Below are positions 45,665 through 53,669 of a stretch of 64,000 nucleotides of DNA, piece after piece. The notes beneath the pieces are model-generated. The model had not been told where the DNA came from. It searched no databases and saw only the letters and a program-made list of their open reading frames with translations. This DNA comes from Pigmentibacter sp. JX0631 (GTDB taxonomy: Bacteria > Bdellovibrionota_B > Oligoflexia > Silvanigrellales > Silvanigrellaceae). Made by a program: the position numbers and the translations under genes. The stretch spans positions 3,075,001-3,139,000 of the forward strand of contig NZ_CP123622.1 in assembly GCF_029873255.1 (NCBI RefSeq). Direction: 5' to 3'. The first letter of the stretch is position 1, and each line of letters starts with the position of its first letter.

Positions 45665-46713
45665 ATTCTTGTTTTTCCATACCATAAATTTCTACTTAAT
45701 CCTCTACTTAATGCTGATTCTGCCAATATTGCTAAAAAGTCTTTGTATTGGATTCCTATTTCTTTAGCCATTAAGGGAAGGACACTATAATAATAAGAGA
45801 TGCCAGGTAATGTATTTGCTTCTAAAAAGTAAGGATTTCCTTTATCATCACATCGCCAATCAAATCGAACAAGATCTTTCAAATTTAAGTATTGAAATAA
45901 AATTTCAGAACTATTTTTAATTATATTCTCATTTTTTTTGGATAATTTAGGAAAAGTAACTTTTTCACCCATATGCTCTTTAGATTTATTTGCTAAGCCA
46001 TAAATTTTATCTTCAACTTCAATTTCAGCAATTGGTAAAACTTTTCCAGGTGTTCCAATTATTCCTGAAGTAAATTCCCTTCCAGAAAGAAATTTTTCTA
46101 ATAAAACCCCATCTGGATATTTTTCCAAGAGTACTTTCACTTTCTCATAAGTTTCTAATTTTGAATTGGACATAGAATAGCTAGCATCAATTCCCATGCC
46201 AGAACCTTCTCCGTCTGGTTTAATAAAATGTGTTTCTTTAAAAAATTTTGTTGGAATTTTACGGAAGTCTTTAATATTTTTAATTATATAAAATGGTGAA
46301 GTTGGAATTTTTAATAAATTACATAATAATTTAAGTTGGGTTTTACTCATACAAACAGATTGAGCATAAGGATCAGATCCAATAAATGGAATTCCTGATA
46401 ATTCACACAATGAAGGTATCCAACCTTCACGTGCAAGTGATCCCCAACCTTCCACTAAACTATGTATTAAAGTACATTGGGAACTAAAATCAGACCATTT
46501 TGGAAGAAAACTGGAATCTAAAGGAAAAAGAATTACAGAAAAACCTAGTTCTTTCCAAGTTTCACAAATTTTATCGATTGTATTTTTTGTCTCCCACTCA
46601 GCAGATGCGTCATCAGGAAAAATTATATTTTGTGTATTTTCTAGTTTCCTAGGTAAATCATATATAAGACCTAGTATTTGATTTTTATTTTCAGAAGTAA
46701 AAATAGAACTCAT
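45646..46713 (-). CDS. D-alanine--D-alanine ligase-like ATP-grasp protein
   Basis: A 355-residue ATP-grasp protein of the Ddl (COG1181) type. Landmarks are the early HSLVEGWGS loop (Ddl: HGxxGEDG-like), PFIGSDPYAQSVCMSK (Ddl: YTGSGVLASALSMDK-like), HFIKPDGEGSGMGI, EKFLSGREFTSGII, RFDWRCDDKGNPYFLEANTLPG (metal ligands and NTLPG). The substitution of HGxxGEDG by a different loop makes it a divergent member, so another D-amino-acid or amino-acid ligase activity is possible. ATG 46713 is divergent from the AT-hook gene. Its last codons encode the gap terminator in antisense. Confidence 0.75.
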   Translation of the reverse strand: MSSIFTSENKNQILGLIYDLPRKLENTQNIIFPDDASAEWETKNTIDKICETWKELGFSVILFPLDSSFLPKWSDFSSQCTLIHSLVEGWGSLAREGWIPSLCELSGIPFIGSDPYAQSVCMSKTQLKLLCNLLKIPTSPFYIIKNIKDFRKIPTKFFKETHFIKPDGEGSGMGIDASYSMSNSKLETYEKVKVLLEKYPDGVLLEKFLSGREFTSGIIGTPGKVLPIAEIEVEDKIYGLANKSKEHMGEKVTFPKLSKKNENIIKNSSEILFQYLNLKDLVRFDWRCDDKGNPYFLEANTLPGISYYYSVLPLMAKEIGIQYKDFLAILAESALSRGLSRNLWYGKTRIKKTFK

Positions 46714-46834
46714 AATTTTCTTCCCCTTAAAAAAATTATTTCATGATCTTTAAAATTTTCCAAAAAAATTTCTAGAACAAAGATATCCTTGTCTATCATG
46801 ATAAAATAATTTCTTAATAAAAATAAATAAAAAA

Positions 46835-46860
46835 TGGTATTGCCTCTACCAATTTTTTTT
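46835..46860. terminator. Small bidirectional hairpin with T-runs on both strands
   Basis: Stem TGGTA/TACCA (46835-46839, 46847-46851) with a 7-nt loop. On the plus strand it is followed by an eight-T run; on the minus strand by a T-rich stretch. Only 5 bp long, so weak, but unexpected between two divergently transcribed genes. Confidence 0.35.
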
Positions 46861-46933
46861 GGCATGAGTTAAATTAAGACTGGACCGTGGTATTGTGTAC
46901 GGTTAAAAATAAAAATTGAAAGGAGTCTGTTTT

Positions 46934-47383
46934 ATGGCTGAAACAAAGCGTAAGAAAGCTGGAGCAAAAAAATCGTCTGCAAAGAAGAGTGCAAAGAAGG
47001 TTGCAAAAAAAACTTCTGTAAAGAAAAAGAAAGTTGCAAAAAAACCAGTTAAAAAAACAGCTGCAAAAAAGAAAGTAGCTAAAAAGTCAGCAAAAAAAGC
47101 TGTAAGAAAAAAAACAGCAAAAAAAGTAAGTTCTAAGAAAAAAACTTTAAAACGTGGTCGTCCAACAAAATCATCAGCAAAGAAACGTGGTCGTCCAACA
47201 AAATCATCAGCAAAGAAACGTGGTCGTCCAAAGAAGGCTGTTGTTAAAACTCCAAAGAAACGTGGTCGTCCAAGTAAATTAGATAAATTAAAACAATCCA
47301 TGAGACGCGGTCGTCCAAGAAAATCTTCTGGAGATAAAGCACATTCATCTAATGAAGTGATGAATGAACAAGGAAATATATAA
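46934..47383 (+). CDS. Histone H1/HMGA-like AT-hook DNA-binding protein
   Basis: A 149-residue extremely basic protein. Residues 1-71 are AKK/KKxA-type repeats like the histone H1 C-terminal domain; residues 72-130 contain five AT-hooks with the RGRP core at 74-77, 85-88, 96-99, 110-113 and 125-128, then an acidic-neutral tail. AT-hooks insert into the minor groove of A+T-rich DNA, which fits this A+T-rich genome; CarD of Myxococcus is a known bacterial parallel. It is probably a nucleoid protein. AAAGGAG lies nine bases before ATG 46934, which is preferred to an in-frame TTG at 46916. Codons are almost exclusively AAA/AAG-rich. Confidence 0.88.
   Translation: MAETKRKKAGAKKSSAKKSAKKVAKKTSVKKKKVAKKPVKKTAAKKKVAKKSAKKAVRKKTAKKVSSKKKTLKRGRPTKSSAKKRGRPTKSSAKKRGRPKKAVVKTPKKRGRPSKLDKLKQSMRRGRPRKSSGDKAHSSNEVMNEQGNI
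47153..47218 (+). repeat. Exact tandem duplication of a 33-bp unit encoding an AT-hook
   Basis: Two identical 33-bp copies (47153-47185 and 47186-47218), encoding the 11-residue unit RGRPTKSSAKK, followed by a 12-bp partial third copy that then diverges. Nucleotide identity implies a recent duplication. Confidence 0.95.
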
Positions 47384-47426
47384 TAAACACAAAATAACAA
47401 CTGTTGATTTGTGTTTGTTTTTCAAT

Positions 47427-48497
47427 ATGAAGAATTTTTCAAAAGATTTATTAGATTGGTACAATGTTAATAAAAGACCATTTCCTTGGCGTGAAAATAT
47501 TAATGTATATCACACTTGGATTTGTGAGATTATGAGTCAACAAACAATTCTTTCTGTTGTCTTGCCTCGTTATAAAGAATTTATTAAGGAACTACCAAAT
47601 TTAAAATCGTTAGCCTTTTGTGAAGATGAAAGACTCAGAAAATTATGGGCTGGTTTAGGCTACTATGCTAGAGCCCGTAATTTAAGAAAAGGCGCTCAAT
47701 TTATTATAGATGAATTTCAAGGTACTTTTCCGACAAATTATTCTTCATGGATTAAGGTTCCAGGCTGTGGACCTTATACTGCTTCCGTTATTGCAAGCAT
47801 ATGTTTTAACGAACCAGTTGCCTGTGTTGATGGAAATGTTGTCAGAGTCGTAAGCCGTTTACTAAATTTACAAGCCAATGTTTGGGATAAACAGGGACAA
47901 GATTATATTCATCGTTACGTTAATCAATTGATACCAATAGAAAGTCCTGGTGATTTCAACCAAGCAATGATGGACTTAGGTGCGACTGTTTGTAAAAAAC
48001 AAAATCCTACCTGTGAAATATGTCCTGTTAAACATTATTGCCAAGCTTTTAATAAAGAAACAGTTTCATTATGTCCACCTGTAAAACCTAGGAAAAATAG
48101 TCAAGAAGAAAATATTGTTGCAGTTATTTTTAAAAAAATCTCATCTGATGAGGTTCTCCTTATAATGAGAGAGCAAGGTTTTTTAGCGAAAACTATAGGA
48201 TTTCCTTTAATAAGTTCCAATGAAAACTTAAAAATACAAATTTCATTGGATGCAATTAAAAAAATGGGTTTTTCTTTTACTAAATTAACTGGAGAATTCA
48301 AACATAGTATAACCCACCATAAAATTGTTGGAACAGCTATACTTGTAAATGATTTTAATTTTAATAGTAAAACAGAAAAAATTTTCCAAAAACAGTTTAA
48401 ATTTTCTGAACTGCAGTGGATACCTTTTTCACAATTAAAGCATAATTTGTCATCTTCTCTTGACCTTAAGGTATTAAAAATCTTATCCTCCATTTAA
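47427..48497 (+). CDS. mutY: A/G-specific adenine DNA glycosylase
   Basis: A 356-residue base-excision enzyme that removes adenine mispaired with 8-oxoguanine. The catalytic Glu34 is in ICEIMSQQT, the helix-hairpin-helix is KVPGCGPYTAS, catalytic Asp135 is in CVDGNVVRV, and the iron-sulfur cluster cysteines C189, C196, C199 and C205 have the exact C-x6-C-x2-C-x5-C spacing. A NUDIX-like C-terminal domain follows (VAVIFKKISSDEVLLIM), although the full MutT box is not retained. The ORF is open from 47364, inside the AT-hook gene, but alignment with MutY supports ATG 47427; its SD is poor. Confidence 0.95.
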   Translation: MKNFSKDLLDWYNVNKRPFPWRENINVYHTWICEIMSQQTILSVVLPRYKEFIKELPNLKSLAFCEDERLRKLWAGLGYYARARNLRKGAQFIIDEFQGTFPTNYSSWIKVPGCGPYTASVIASICFNEPVACVDGNVVRVVSRLLNLQANVWDKQGQDYIHRYVNQLIPIESPGDFNQAMMDLGATVCKKQNPTCEICPVKHYCQAFNKETVSLCPPVKPRKNSQEENIVAVIFKKISSDEVLLIMREQGFLAKTIGFPLISSNENLKIQISLDAIKKMGFSFTKLTGEFKHSITHHKIVGTAILVNDFNFNSKTEKIFQKQFKFSELQWIPFSQLKHNLSSSLDLKVLKILSSI

Positions 48498-48527
48498 GTG
48501 CTCAACTCACTTAATGAGGATATTCAA

Positions 48528-50045
48528 ATGGCTATACAATTAAATCTGATTCCTCCCTATATTAATGGAAATTTTCATTCAACAACTAAAACAGAACATA
48601 TTTTTTCTGTAAATAATCCAGCAAATCCTTCAGACATTTTGGCAACAGCAAGTTGGAGCAAAGAACTTGTCGATCCAGTTTTGCAAGGAATGAAAACTGC
48701 GCAAAAAAAATTCCGCTTAACTTCACTTGATGAAAGACTTTCCTATTTAAAAAAAGTAATTGGCTTTTTAAAAGAAAATGCGGATGAAATTAAAAGTAAC
48801 ATGATGCTCGAGCTGGCACGTTCAAAGGTTGCGGTTGAAGAAGAGTGGTCCTTGTGTGAAAAATTATTTGCTGCGTTACCTGAATTTTGTAAGCAAGCTT
48901 TATCTGTAAAGAGAGATGAAGAAGGTTGGGAGTGGCAATACGCTCCTTTGGGTTTAGTTCTTGTTTCTTCTAATATAGCTTTGCCCGTTTATACGTTACT
49001 AAGCAGTGTATTACCAGCTTTAGCTGCAGGGAATGCTGTTTGTATGCGTCCTTCATCACATTGTTTGTTATCGGGTTCTTTGCTTGCAAGTGGGTTTCAT
49101 CAGGCATCATTTCCCCCTGGAGTTGTGCAAATTGTATATGGTGATTTTGAAGTTTTTCGTCGACTTGTTCTTACACATCAATTTGACACTATTTTATACA
49201 CTGGCGGGGAAGAAAGTTTGGAACAAATTCGAAGAGATACTTCGACTCAACAAAATGCGCGCTTGGTTTTGTGTGGAGGTGGAAAAAATGCTGCTTACGT
49301 AACAGAAACAGCAAACATTTCTGCTGCGATATCTAAAATTGTGTATGGAGCCTTTCTGGATGCGGGGCAAAGATTAGAATCGACAAATTTAGTCTTTGTC
49401 GACCAAAAGATATTTTCTGAATTTCAGGACAAATTAGTGAGTGCTGTGAAATCTATGCCAATAGGTGCGCGCGAAGATTTAACCCGTTCAGATATTCATG
49501 TAATGGAACCTTTATGTAGTTCAAACTCATGGGAAAGATTTTTAAGGTTCCAGGGCATAGCAGCTAGAGAATCAGATGATACCTTAAGGTGGGGTAAACC
49601 AATTGATAATAATGGGAATGGTTATTTTGTCTCACCAGGTGTTCATTTTATGCGTTCGGATAAAGTATTAAAAAGTATTTATGCATCGAACGCTTTTTTT
49701 GGCCCTGATATTTGTCTGATTGCAATTCAGGACAGACAAGAGATGATCAATATTTTAGATGATTTAGGGGCTACCCGTTGCTTGGGTGTACATTCTCAAT
49801 TTGTAGAAGAAGTTTATGAAATTCGTCAACGTTCAAGCGTTCCTTCAATACTTTGGAACACTTCAACTATTGAATTAAATCCTTTGTTACCAAGCATTGG
49901 CCGAGGAAAAGCGGGAAATAGTTACATTACTGGAGTACGTTTTTTATTGTCCACTGTTTATCCGCAGGTACTGAATTTATCGGCACCTTTTGCCGCAGTT
50001 GAAAGTGACATTCGGAGCAGCAAGAAAAAACAAAATAACGTTTAG
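48528..50045 (+). CDS. Aldehyde dehydrogenase superfamily pseudoenzyme (AstD-like)
   Basis: A 505-residue protein with an aldehyde dehydrogenase fold (PPYINGNF, APLGLVLVSSNIALPVYTLLSSVLPALAAGN, GYFVSPGV, NAFFGPDICL) most like the succinylglutamate-semialdehyde dehydrogenase branch. The catalytic residues are gone: the nucleophile position in DAGQRLEST is Leu283 where the family has Cys, the general base position in LVLCGGGKN is Val247 instead of Glu, and the cofactor-site KPSE is RPSS (174-177). Only the oxyanion Asn149 is kept. It should not oxidise aldehydes by the normal mechanism; a structural, binding or regulatory role is likely. ATG 48528 has TGAGGA seven bases upstream. Confidence 0.85.
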   Translation: MAIQLNLIPPYINGNFHSTTKTEHIFSVNNPANPSDILATASWSKELVDPVLQGMKTAQKKFRLTSLDERLSYLKKVIGFLKENADEIKSNMMLELARSKVAVEEEWSLCEKLFAALPEFCKQALSVKRDEEGWEWQYAPLGLVLVSSNIALPVYTLLSSVLPALAAGNAVCMRPSSHCLLSGSLLASGFHQASFPPGVVQIVYGDFEVFRRLVLTHQFDTILYTGGEESLEQIRRDTSTQQNARLVLCGGGKNAAYVTETANISAAISKIVYGAFLDAGQRLESTNLVFVDQKIFSEFQDKLVSAVKSMPIGAREDLTRSDIHVMEPLCSSNSWERFLRFQGIAARESDDTLRWGKPIDNNGNGYFVSPGVHFMRSDKVLKSIYASNAFFGPDICLIAIQDRQEMINILDDLGATRCLGVHSQFVEEVYEIRQRSSVPSILWNTSTIELNPLLPSIGRGKAGNSYITGVRFLLSTVYPQVLNLSAPFAAVESDIRSSKKKQNNV

Positions 50046-50116
50046 TTTATTTAACATTATTGATTGATTTAATTCTTCGTCGATAACTCCAGCAATATTA
50101 AAATTTGGAGTATCGT

Positions 50117-51184
50117 TTGCCGTTTTTAATTTTACCCCCAACAATCATGATTTCAGAGAACCCTGAGATACCAATTGCTATTAAAAAAAAGGCGATCGAT
50201 TATCAAGATTCTTTATTACAACAATTAGGAATTGTTAAAACTCAAGAAAAATTTAATTTACAAAAAGGTGCTTATCGCGGTTTAAGAGTTTTTGATTGGA
50301 ATCAGGAATACGATGCTTACTTGGCAACGTATTTTCTATTCAATGTTGGGAAGCAACAAAAACAAGAATATTTGCAAGGCGCTTCAGTGGTAAGGTATAA
50401 GGATTGTTTGCAGATTGGGGCAATTTGGAAATTCAGTGAAAAAATTGCTCCCATTTCATTTCCTGATTCTCTTGTTCCTTTAAGTACTGTTGTAAAACGT
50501 AGTTTTTCAAATATTGCACCAGTAAAAATAAATTCATTTTATGATTTTCGTTCAGAAGACAGAATGGAAAACTTATTAGATTTGTATTTAGGGGAAAAAT
50601 TATCAGCTAAAGGTATATTAAATATAACTAATCTTTCTCGAATTGTTTGCAAAGGAAACTATCAAGAACAATTAAAAAGTCCAGAAAATGTCGATTTTCC
50701 AGGAAAAGCATTGAATTTAGTAAAAATAACTTTTAAATCTGAATATAATGAGAAAAAAAAAGATTGGCCAAAGGTAACAATCCTTTCTCAGCTAAATTCA
50801 GGTGTGTTTGCACAAAAAAACAAAGATTTGTTTAATGATGATAAGCCACAATTGTTTAATCCTGAAACAATATCTGATAATCTTGTAAATAAATTGCTTC
50901 CTGAATTGCATGATTTATCTAAAGAAGAATTTAAAGTTATTCGCCGCTATAGAGGATGGATCTATCTTGATAAAGGTAGAGGATTTGGATTACAAATTGG
51001 GATGCGATTGATAGGTCCTGAAAATGCAAAAATTCATATCATTCGCTACTTGCCGCAAGTAAACGGTGAAATTGATTCTTGTATTGCTTTTATTCGTTAT
51101 GAAGATGATAAACGACCTGTTAAAGTTGGAGATATGTTAAAAATAGATCCTACAATTTTTCCAAAAAAAATGAATTCGAAGTAA
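50117..51184 (+). CDS. Unknown protein following the aldehyde dehydrogenase pseudoenzyme
   Basis: A protein of about 355 residues with no signal peptide and no recognised motif. It is rich in mixed alpha/beta segments, with a C-terminal beta-rich part (YRGWIYLDKGRGFGLQIGMRL, IHIIRYLPQVNGEIDSCIAFIRYEDDKRPVKVGDML). That pattern (a path ending GDML) is like beta-barrel/SH3-type modules in envelope proteins such as FlgT-like C-domains. The longest frame starts with TTG 50105; GGAG at 50107-50110 is correctly spaced for TTG 50117, which is used. It lies 71 bp after the pseudoenzyme gene on the same strand, so the two may work together. Confidence 0.55.
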   Translation: MPFLILPPTIMISENPEIPIAIKKKAIDYQDSLLQQLGIVKTQEKFNLQKGAYRGLRVFDWNQEYDAYLATYFLFNVGKQQKQEYLQGASVVRYKDCLQIGAIWKFSEKIAPISFPDSLVPLSTVVKRSFSNIAPVKINSFYDFRSEDRMENLLDLYLGEKLSAKGILNITNLSRIVCKGNYQEQLKSPENVDFPGKALNLVKITFKSEYNEKKKDWPKVTILSQLNSGVFAQKNKDLFNDDKPQLFNPETISDNLVNKLLPELHDLSKEEFKVIRRYRGWIYLDKGRGFGLQIGMRLIGPENAKIHIIRYLPQVNGEIDSCIAFIRYEDDKRPVKVGDMLKIDPTIFPKKMNSK

Positions 51185-51259
51185 GTTCAAAAGTTTGCAT
51201 ATCAACTATTTTGATGTTTTAATCCATATCGTATTCTAAACAAGCTATGGGAGGGAAAA

Positions 51260-51847
51260 ATGGCTAAAGAAATTCGTAGTTTTAAACATTTATTAGGGAA
51301 ATTAGAAGGTATTAGCGATCCTCAACTAGAAGCTCATTTTGGTTTGTATGAAGGTTACGTTAAGAAACTAAATGAAATTGATGAAAAATTAGAAAAAACA
51401 GACAAATCTTTAACAAATTACAGTTTTGGTGAATATGCTGAATTAAAACGCAGACATTGTGTTCCTTACAATGGTACTTACTTGCATGAAATGTATTTTG
51501 ATAATTTATTATCAAATGAAAGCCCTTCACCGCAATTTGAAAATTTAGCAAAAGCTTCTTTTGGTAGTCTTGACAATTGGAAAGCTGATGTGAAAGCTAC
51601 TGGTTTAGCGGTGCCAGGATGGGTTGTGACTTGTGTAGAAACAGCTACTGGGAAATTAAAAAATGTCCAAATTATGGAACATCATATAGGATTTCCATTA
51701 AATCATGTGCCGGTTCTTGTTATGGATACTTGGGAACATGCTTTTTTTCTTGATTATAAAGCAAACAGAGGCGCATACATAGACACATTCTTTAAAAATA
51801 TTAATTGGTCTATAGTCAATCAAAGAGTGGCTCAAGCAATTAAATAA
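51260..51847 (+). CDS. sod: Fe/Mn-family superoxide dismutase (divergent)
   Basis: A 195-residue superoxide dismutase that disproportionates superoxide. All four metal ligands are present: His26 (LEAHFGLYEGYV), His76 (YLHEMYF), Asp156 and His160 (VMDTWEHAFFLDY). The gateway Tyr (Y33) is conserved but the usual HH pair after the first ligand is missing. The outer-sphere Gln of the QDPL-like loop is replaced by His (HH141-142), as in some SodFM groups with altered metal preference. GGAGGG precedes ATG 51260. No signal peptide, so cytoplasmic. The 3' end forms an intrinsic terminator. Confidence 0.88.
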   Translation: MAKEIRSFKHLLGKLEGISDPQLEAHFGLYEGYVKKLNEIDEKLEKTDKSLTNYSFGEYAELKRRHCVPYNGTYLHEMYFDNLLSNESPSPQFENLAKASFGSLDNWKADVKATGLAVPGWVVTCVETATGKLKNVQIMEHHIGFPLNHVPVLVMDTWEHAFFLDYKANRGAYIDTFFKNINWSIVNQRVAQAIK

Positions 51848-51862
51848 TCTTAATTGCTTTTT
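51835..51862 (+). terminator. Rho-independent terminator of sod
   Basis: A perfect 9-bp stem AGCAATTAA/TTAATTGCT (51835-51843, 51850-51858) with a 6-nt loop runs into five T residues. It overlaps the sod stop codon and the end of the convergent ABC permease gene. Confidence 0.75.
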
Positions 51863-52560
51863 AAATTTTTGCTGTATGTACGTTGAAATGCAAAGATAAG
51901 AAAACAAGATAATCCGCAGAGCCAAAGAATTGGGGTTATTGAAAAAGCATTTTGTTCTAAATAAGTAAACGATATTTTTGCCCATTGATATGTAGGTACA
52001 AGTTCTCTTAAGTACTTAAAAACTCCTTCGTTGGGTAAAGAAAATGAACCAAATAATAAAAGTAAATTTAATAAAGTAAAAATGCTTCTTGATGAATCTG
52101 GGTTGGCAATATAACCAATTGTCATGCCTAATAACGCCATTGGTATGCCACCTAATAAAGCAACAAAAGCTAATATGCCAAAGTTAGAAAAATTCAAAGG
52201 TAACCCTAAAATAAAAATAGCAACAGTAGCTAAGGTAACTAAATTGATGCTAGAAAGAGCTAATGTATGTAGTAATCGACCAAATATCATAGGTTTTAAT
52301 CCAACTGGTAAACTTCGCAAATATTTCGCCCAATCTGAATTTTTTTCTTGTGATACCCCCATTCCTAACAACATGAGTGCAACAGTTTGTACAGAATAGT
52401 TAAAAAATATAACAACCGCACCTAGTGGGTTGCTATTTTCCCAATGATTTGCAAATAATAAAAGCATTAACGGAGGAAAAATAAGGGTGAAAAACAATGC
52501 AGGAACATTTCTTGTTGTGCTTGAAAATAATAATTTGAAATATAAAATAGAGAGTTTCAC
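51850..52560 (-). CDS. ABC-2 type exporter permease
   Basis: A 236-residue membrane protein with six helices and the ABC-2 layout, including VALMLLGMGVSQEKNSDWAKYLRSLPVGLKPMIFGRLL and a terminal pair of helices (FSITPILWLCGLSCFLIF). It pairs with the ATPase gene upstream; the ATPase stop and this GTG start (52560) are 3 bp apart, with AAAGGA upstream. Such pairs commonly export drugs, polysaccharides or lipids; the substrate is unknown. Confidence 0.85.
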   Translation of the reverse strand: MKLSILYFKLLFSSTTRNVPALFFTLIFPPLMLLLFANHWENSNPLGAVVIFFNYSVQTVALMLLGMGVSQEKNSDWAKYLRSLPVGLKPMIFGRLLHTLALSSINLVTLATVAIFILGLPLNFSNFGILAFVALLGGIPMALLGMTIGYIANPDSSRSIFTLLNLLLLFGSFSLPNEGVFKYLRELVPTYQWAKISFTYLEQNAFSITPILWLCGLSCFLIFAFQRTYSKNLKSN

Positions 52561-52563
52561 TAT

Positions 52564-53454
52564 TTAATTTCCTTTGGACAGATGAATAAAGGCGGATTCT
52601 AAATTTTCTTTTTGAATTTGTAAATTTTTAAAAGGCACTTTTTGCGTGACTAAATCAGAAATGAAATTGTCTGAATTTGTTGTTTTTATAGAATAAAAAT
52701 TATTATCAACTTCAAAGGAAGATATATAAGGAAATGTATCTAAATTTAATACAGAATCACAGTAAAAAGTAACAAAAGAAAGATTAAAATTAGCTCTTTT
52801 TTTTATATCTTCTATACTACCATCTGCAATTATTTTCCCATTTGCCAATAAAAGTATTCTTGTCGCTATTTGTTCTATTTCTTCAAGGTAATGGGTAGTC
52901 AAAAAAATAGATTTGCCATTGTTGGCAAAATTTTTGATTGTTTTTAACAATATTTTTCTAGACTCCACATCTAAACCTGTCGTTGGTTCGTCCAAAAAGA
53001 CTAAGTTAGGATTCCCAATAAAAGCTAGAGCTAATGCAAGCCTTCTTTTTTGACCTCCTGAAAGTTTTGTTGCCTTTATTTTCAAAAAAGATTGCAATTG
53101 GAAAAGATCTATCATTTGTTCAATGGAACAAGGGGATTCATAGTGAGCTTGGACAAATTTTAAAAGTTCAACAGTGTATATGCCTTCCGGAAAGTCAACA
53201 TTTTGGGGAGTTAAACCTACATGTGCTCTTGCCTGAGGATCTATAGGATTTTTTCCATACAAAAGTATTGAACCCGCGTCAGGTATCACTTGGCCTAGCA
53301 TCATTTTAATGGTGGTTGTTTTTCCTGCTCCATTGACACCTAGTAAAGCTATAATTTCATTTTCATGAATTGAAAAATTAAGATTTTCAATGACATTTTT
53401 ATTTTTGTACTGTTTGTATACTTGATTGATAGATAAAATAGAATTCAACGTCAT
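52564..53454 (-). CDS. ABC exporter ATP-binding subunit (ABC-2 type)
   Basis: A 296-residue ATPase (residues from the chosen ATG 53454): Walker A in GVNGAGKTT, Q-loop near TPQNVDFPEG, signature LSGGQKRR, Walker B FLDEPTTGLD and switch His in LTTHYLEE. It is of the CcmA/DrrA-like exporter type, with a C-terminal extension of about 80 residues. The ORF extends to GTG 53478, but GGAG is better placed for ATG 53454. It forms a two-gene operon with the permease that follows. Confidence 0.92.
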   Translation of the reverse strand: MTLNSILSINQVYKQYKNKNVIENLNFSIHENEIIALLGVNGAGKTTTIKMMLGQVIPDAGSILLYGKNPIDPQARAHVGLTPQNVDFPEGIYTVELLKFVQAHYESPCSIEQMIDLFQLQSFLKIKATKLSGGQKRRLALALAFIGNPNLVFLDEPTTGLDVESRKILLKTIKNFANNGKSIFLTTHYLEEIEQIATRILLLANGKIIADGSIEDIKKRANFNLSFVTFYCDSVLNLDTFPYISSFEVDNNFYSIKTTNSDNFISDLVTQKVPFKNLQIQKENLESAFIHLSKGN

Positions 53455-53591
53455 AGTTCCGCATCTCCAATAAGTCACATGTATTGCTTTTTATGTAGAG
53501 ACGCAAGAAGAGAAGGGTATGCATGTTTTATTAAATCTTATTTATACACTTTGGTTTTTCATTTTTTTGTCACATTTTTTCTAATTCATTT

Positions 53592-53620
53592 TTGCTGATA
53601 AAATCATTTCATTTTATCCT
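53592..53620 (+). promoter_or_regulatory. Candidate promoter with an operator-like inverted repeat
   Basis: TTGCTG (53592-53597), a 17-bp spacer and TATCCT (53615-53620) form a promoter-like pair for the gene at 53670. The spacer and -10 overlap the perfect inverted repeat GATAAAAT-N6-ATTTTATC (53597-53618), placed where a repressor would block polymerase. Confidence 0.4.
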
Positions 53621-53669
53621 ATAAAATATCAAATCTTTAGTTATAGCAAGTTTGTTATTTGGGGAAAAA

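Noticed and set aside
46903-47400. 165-codon open frame on the minus strand over the AT-hook gene, rich in Phe, Leu and Ala
   Set aside because: It is the antisense shadow of Lys/Ala-rich codons; there is no SD and no protein-like composition.
47364-47426. Longer N-terminus for MutY, starting inside the AT-hook gene
   Set aside because: The extra residues do not match MutY, and family alignment begins at MKNFSKDLLDWY.
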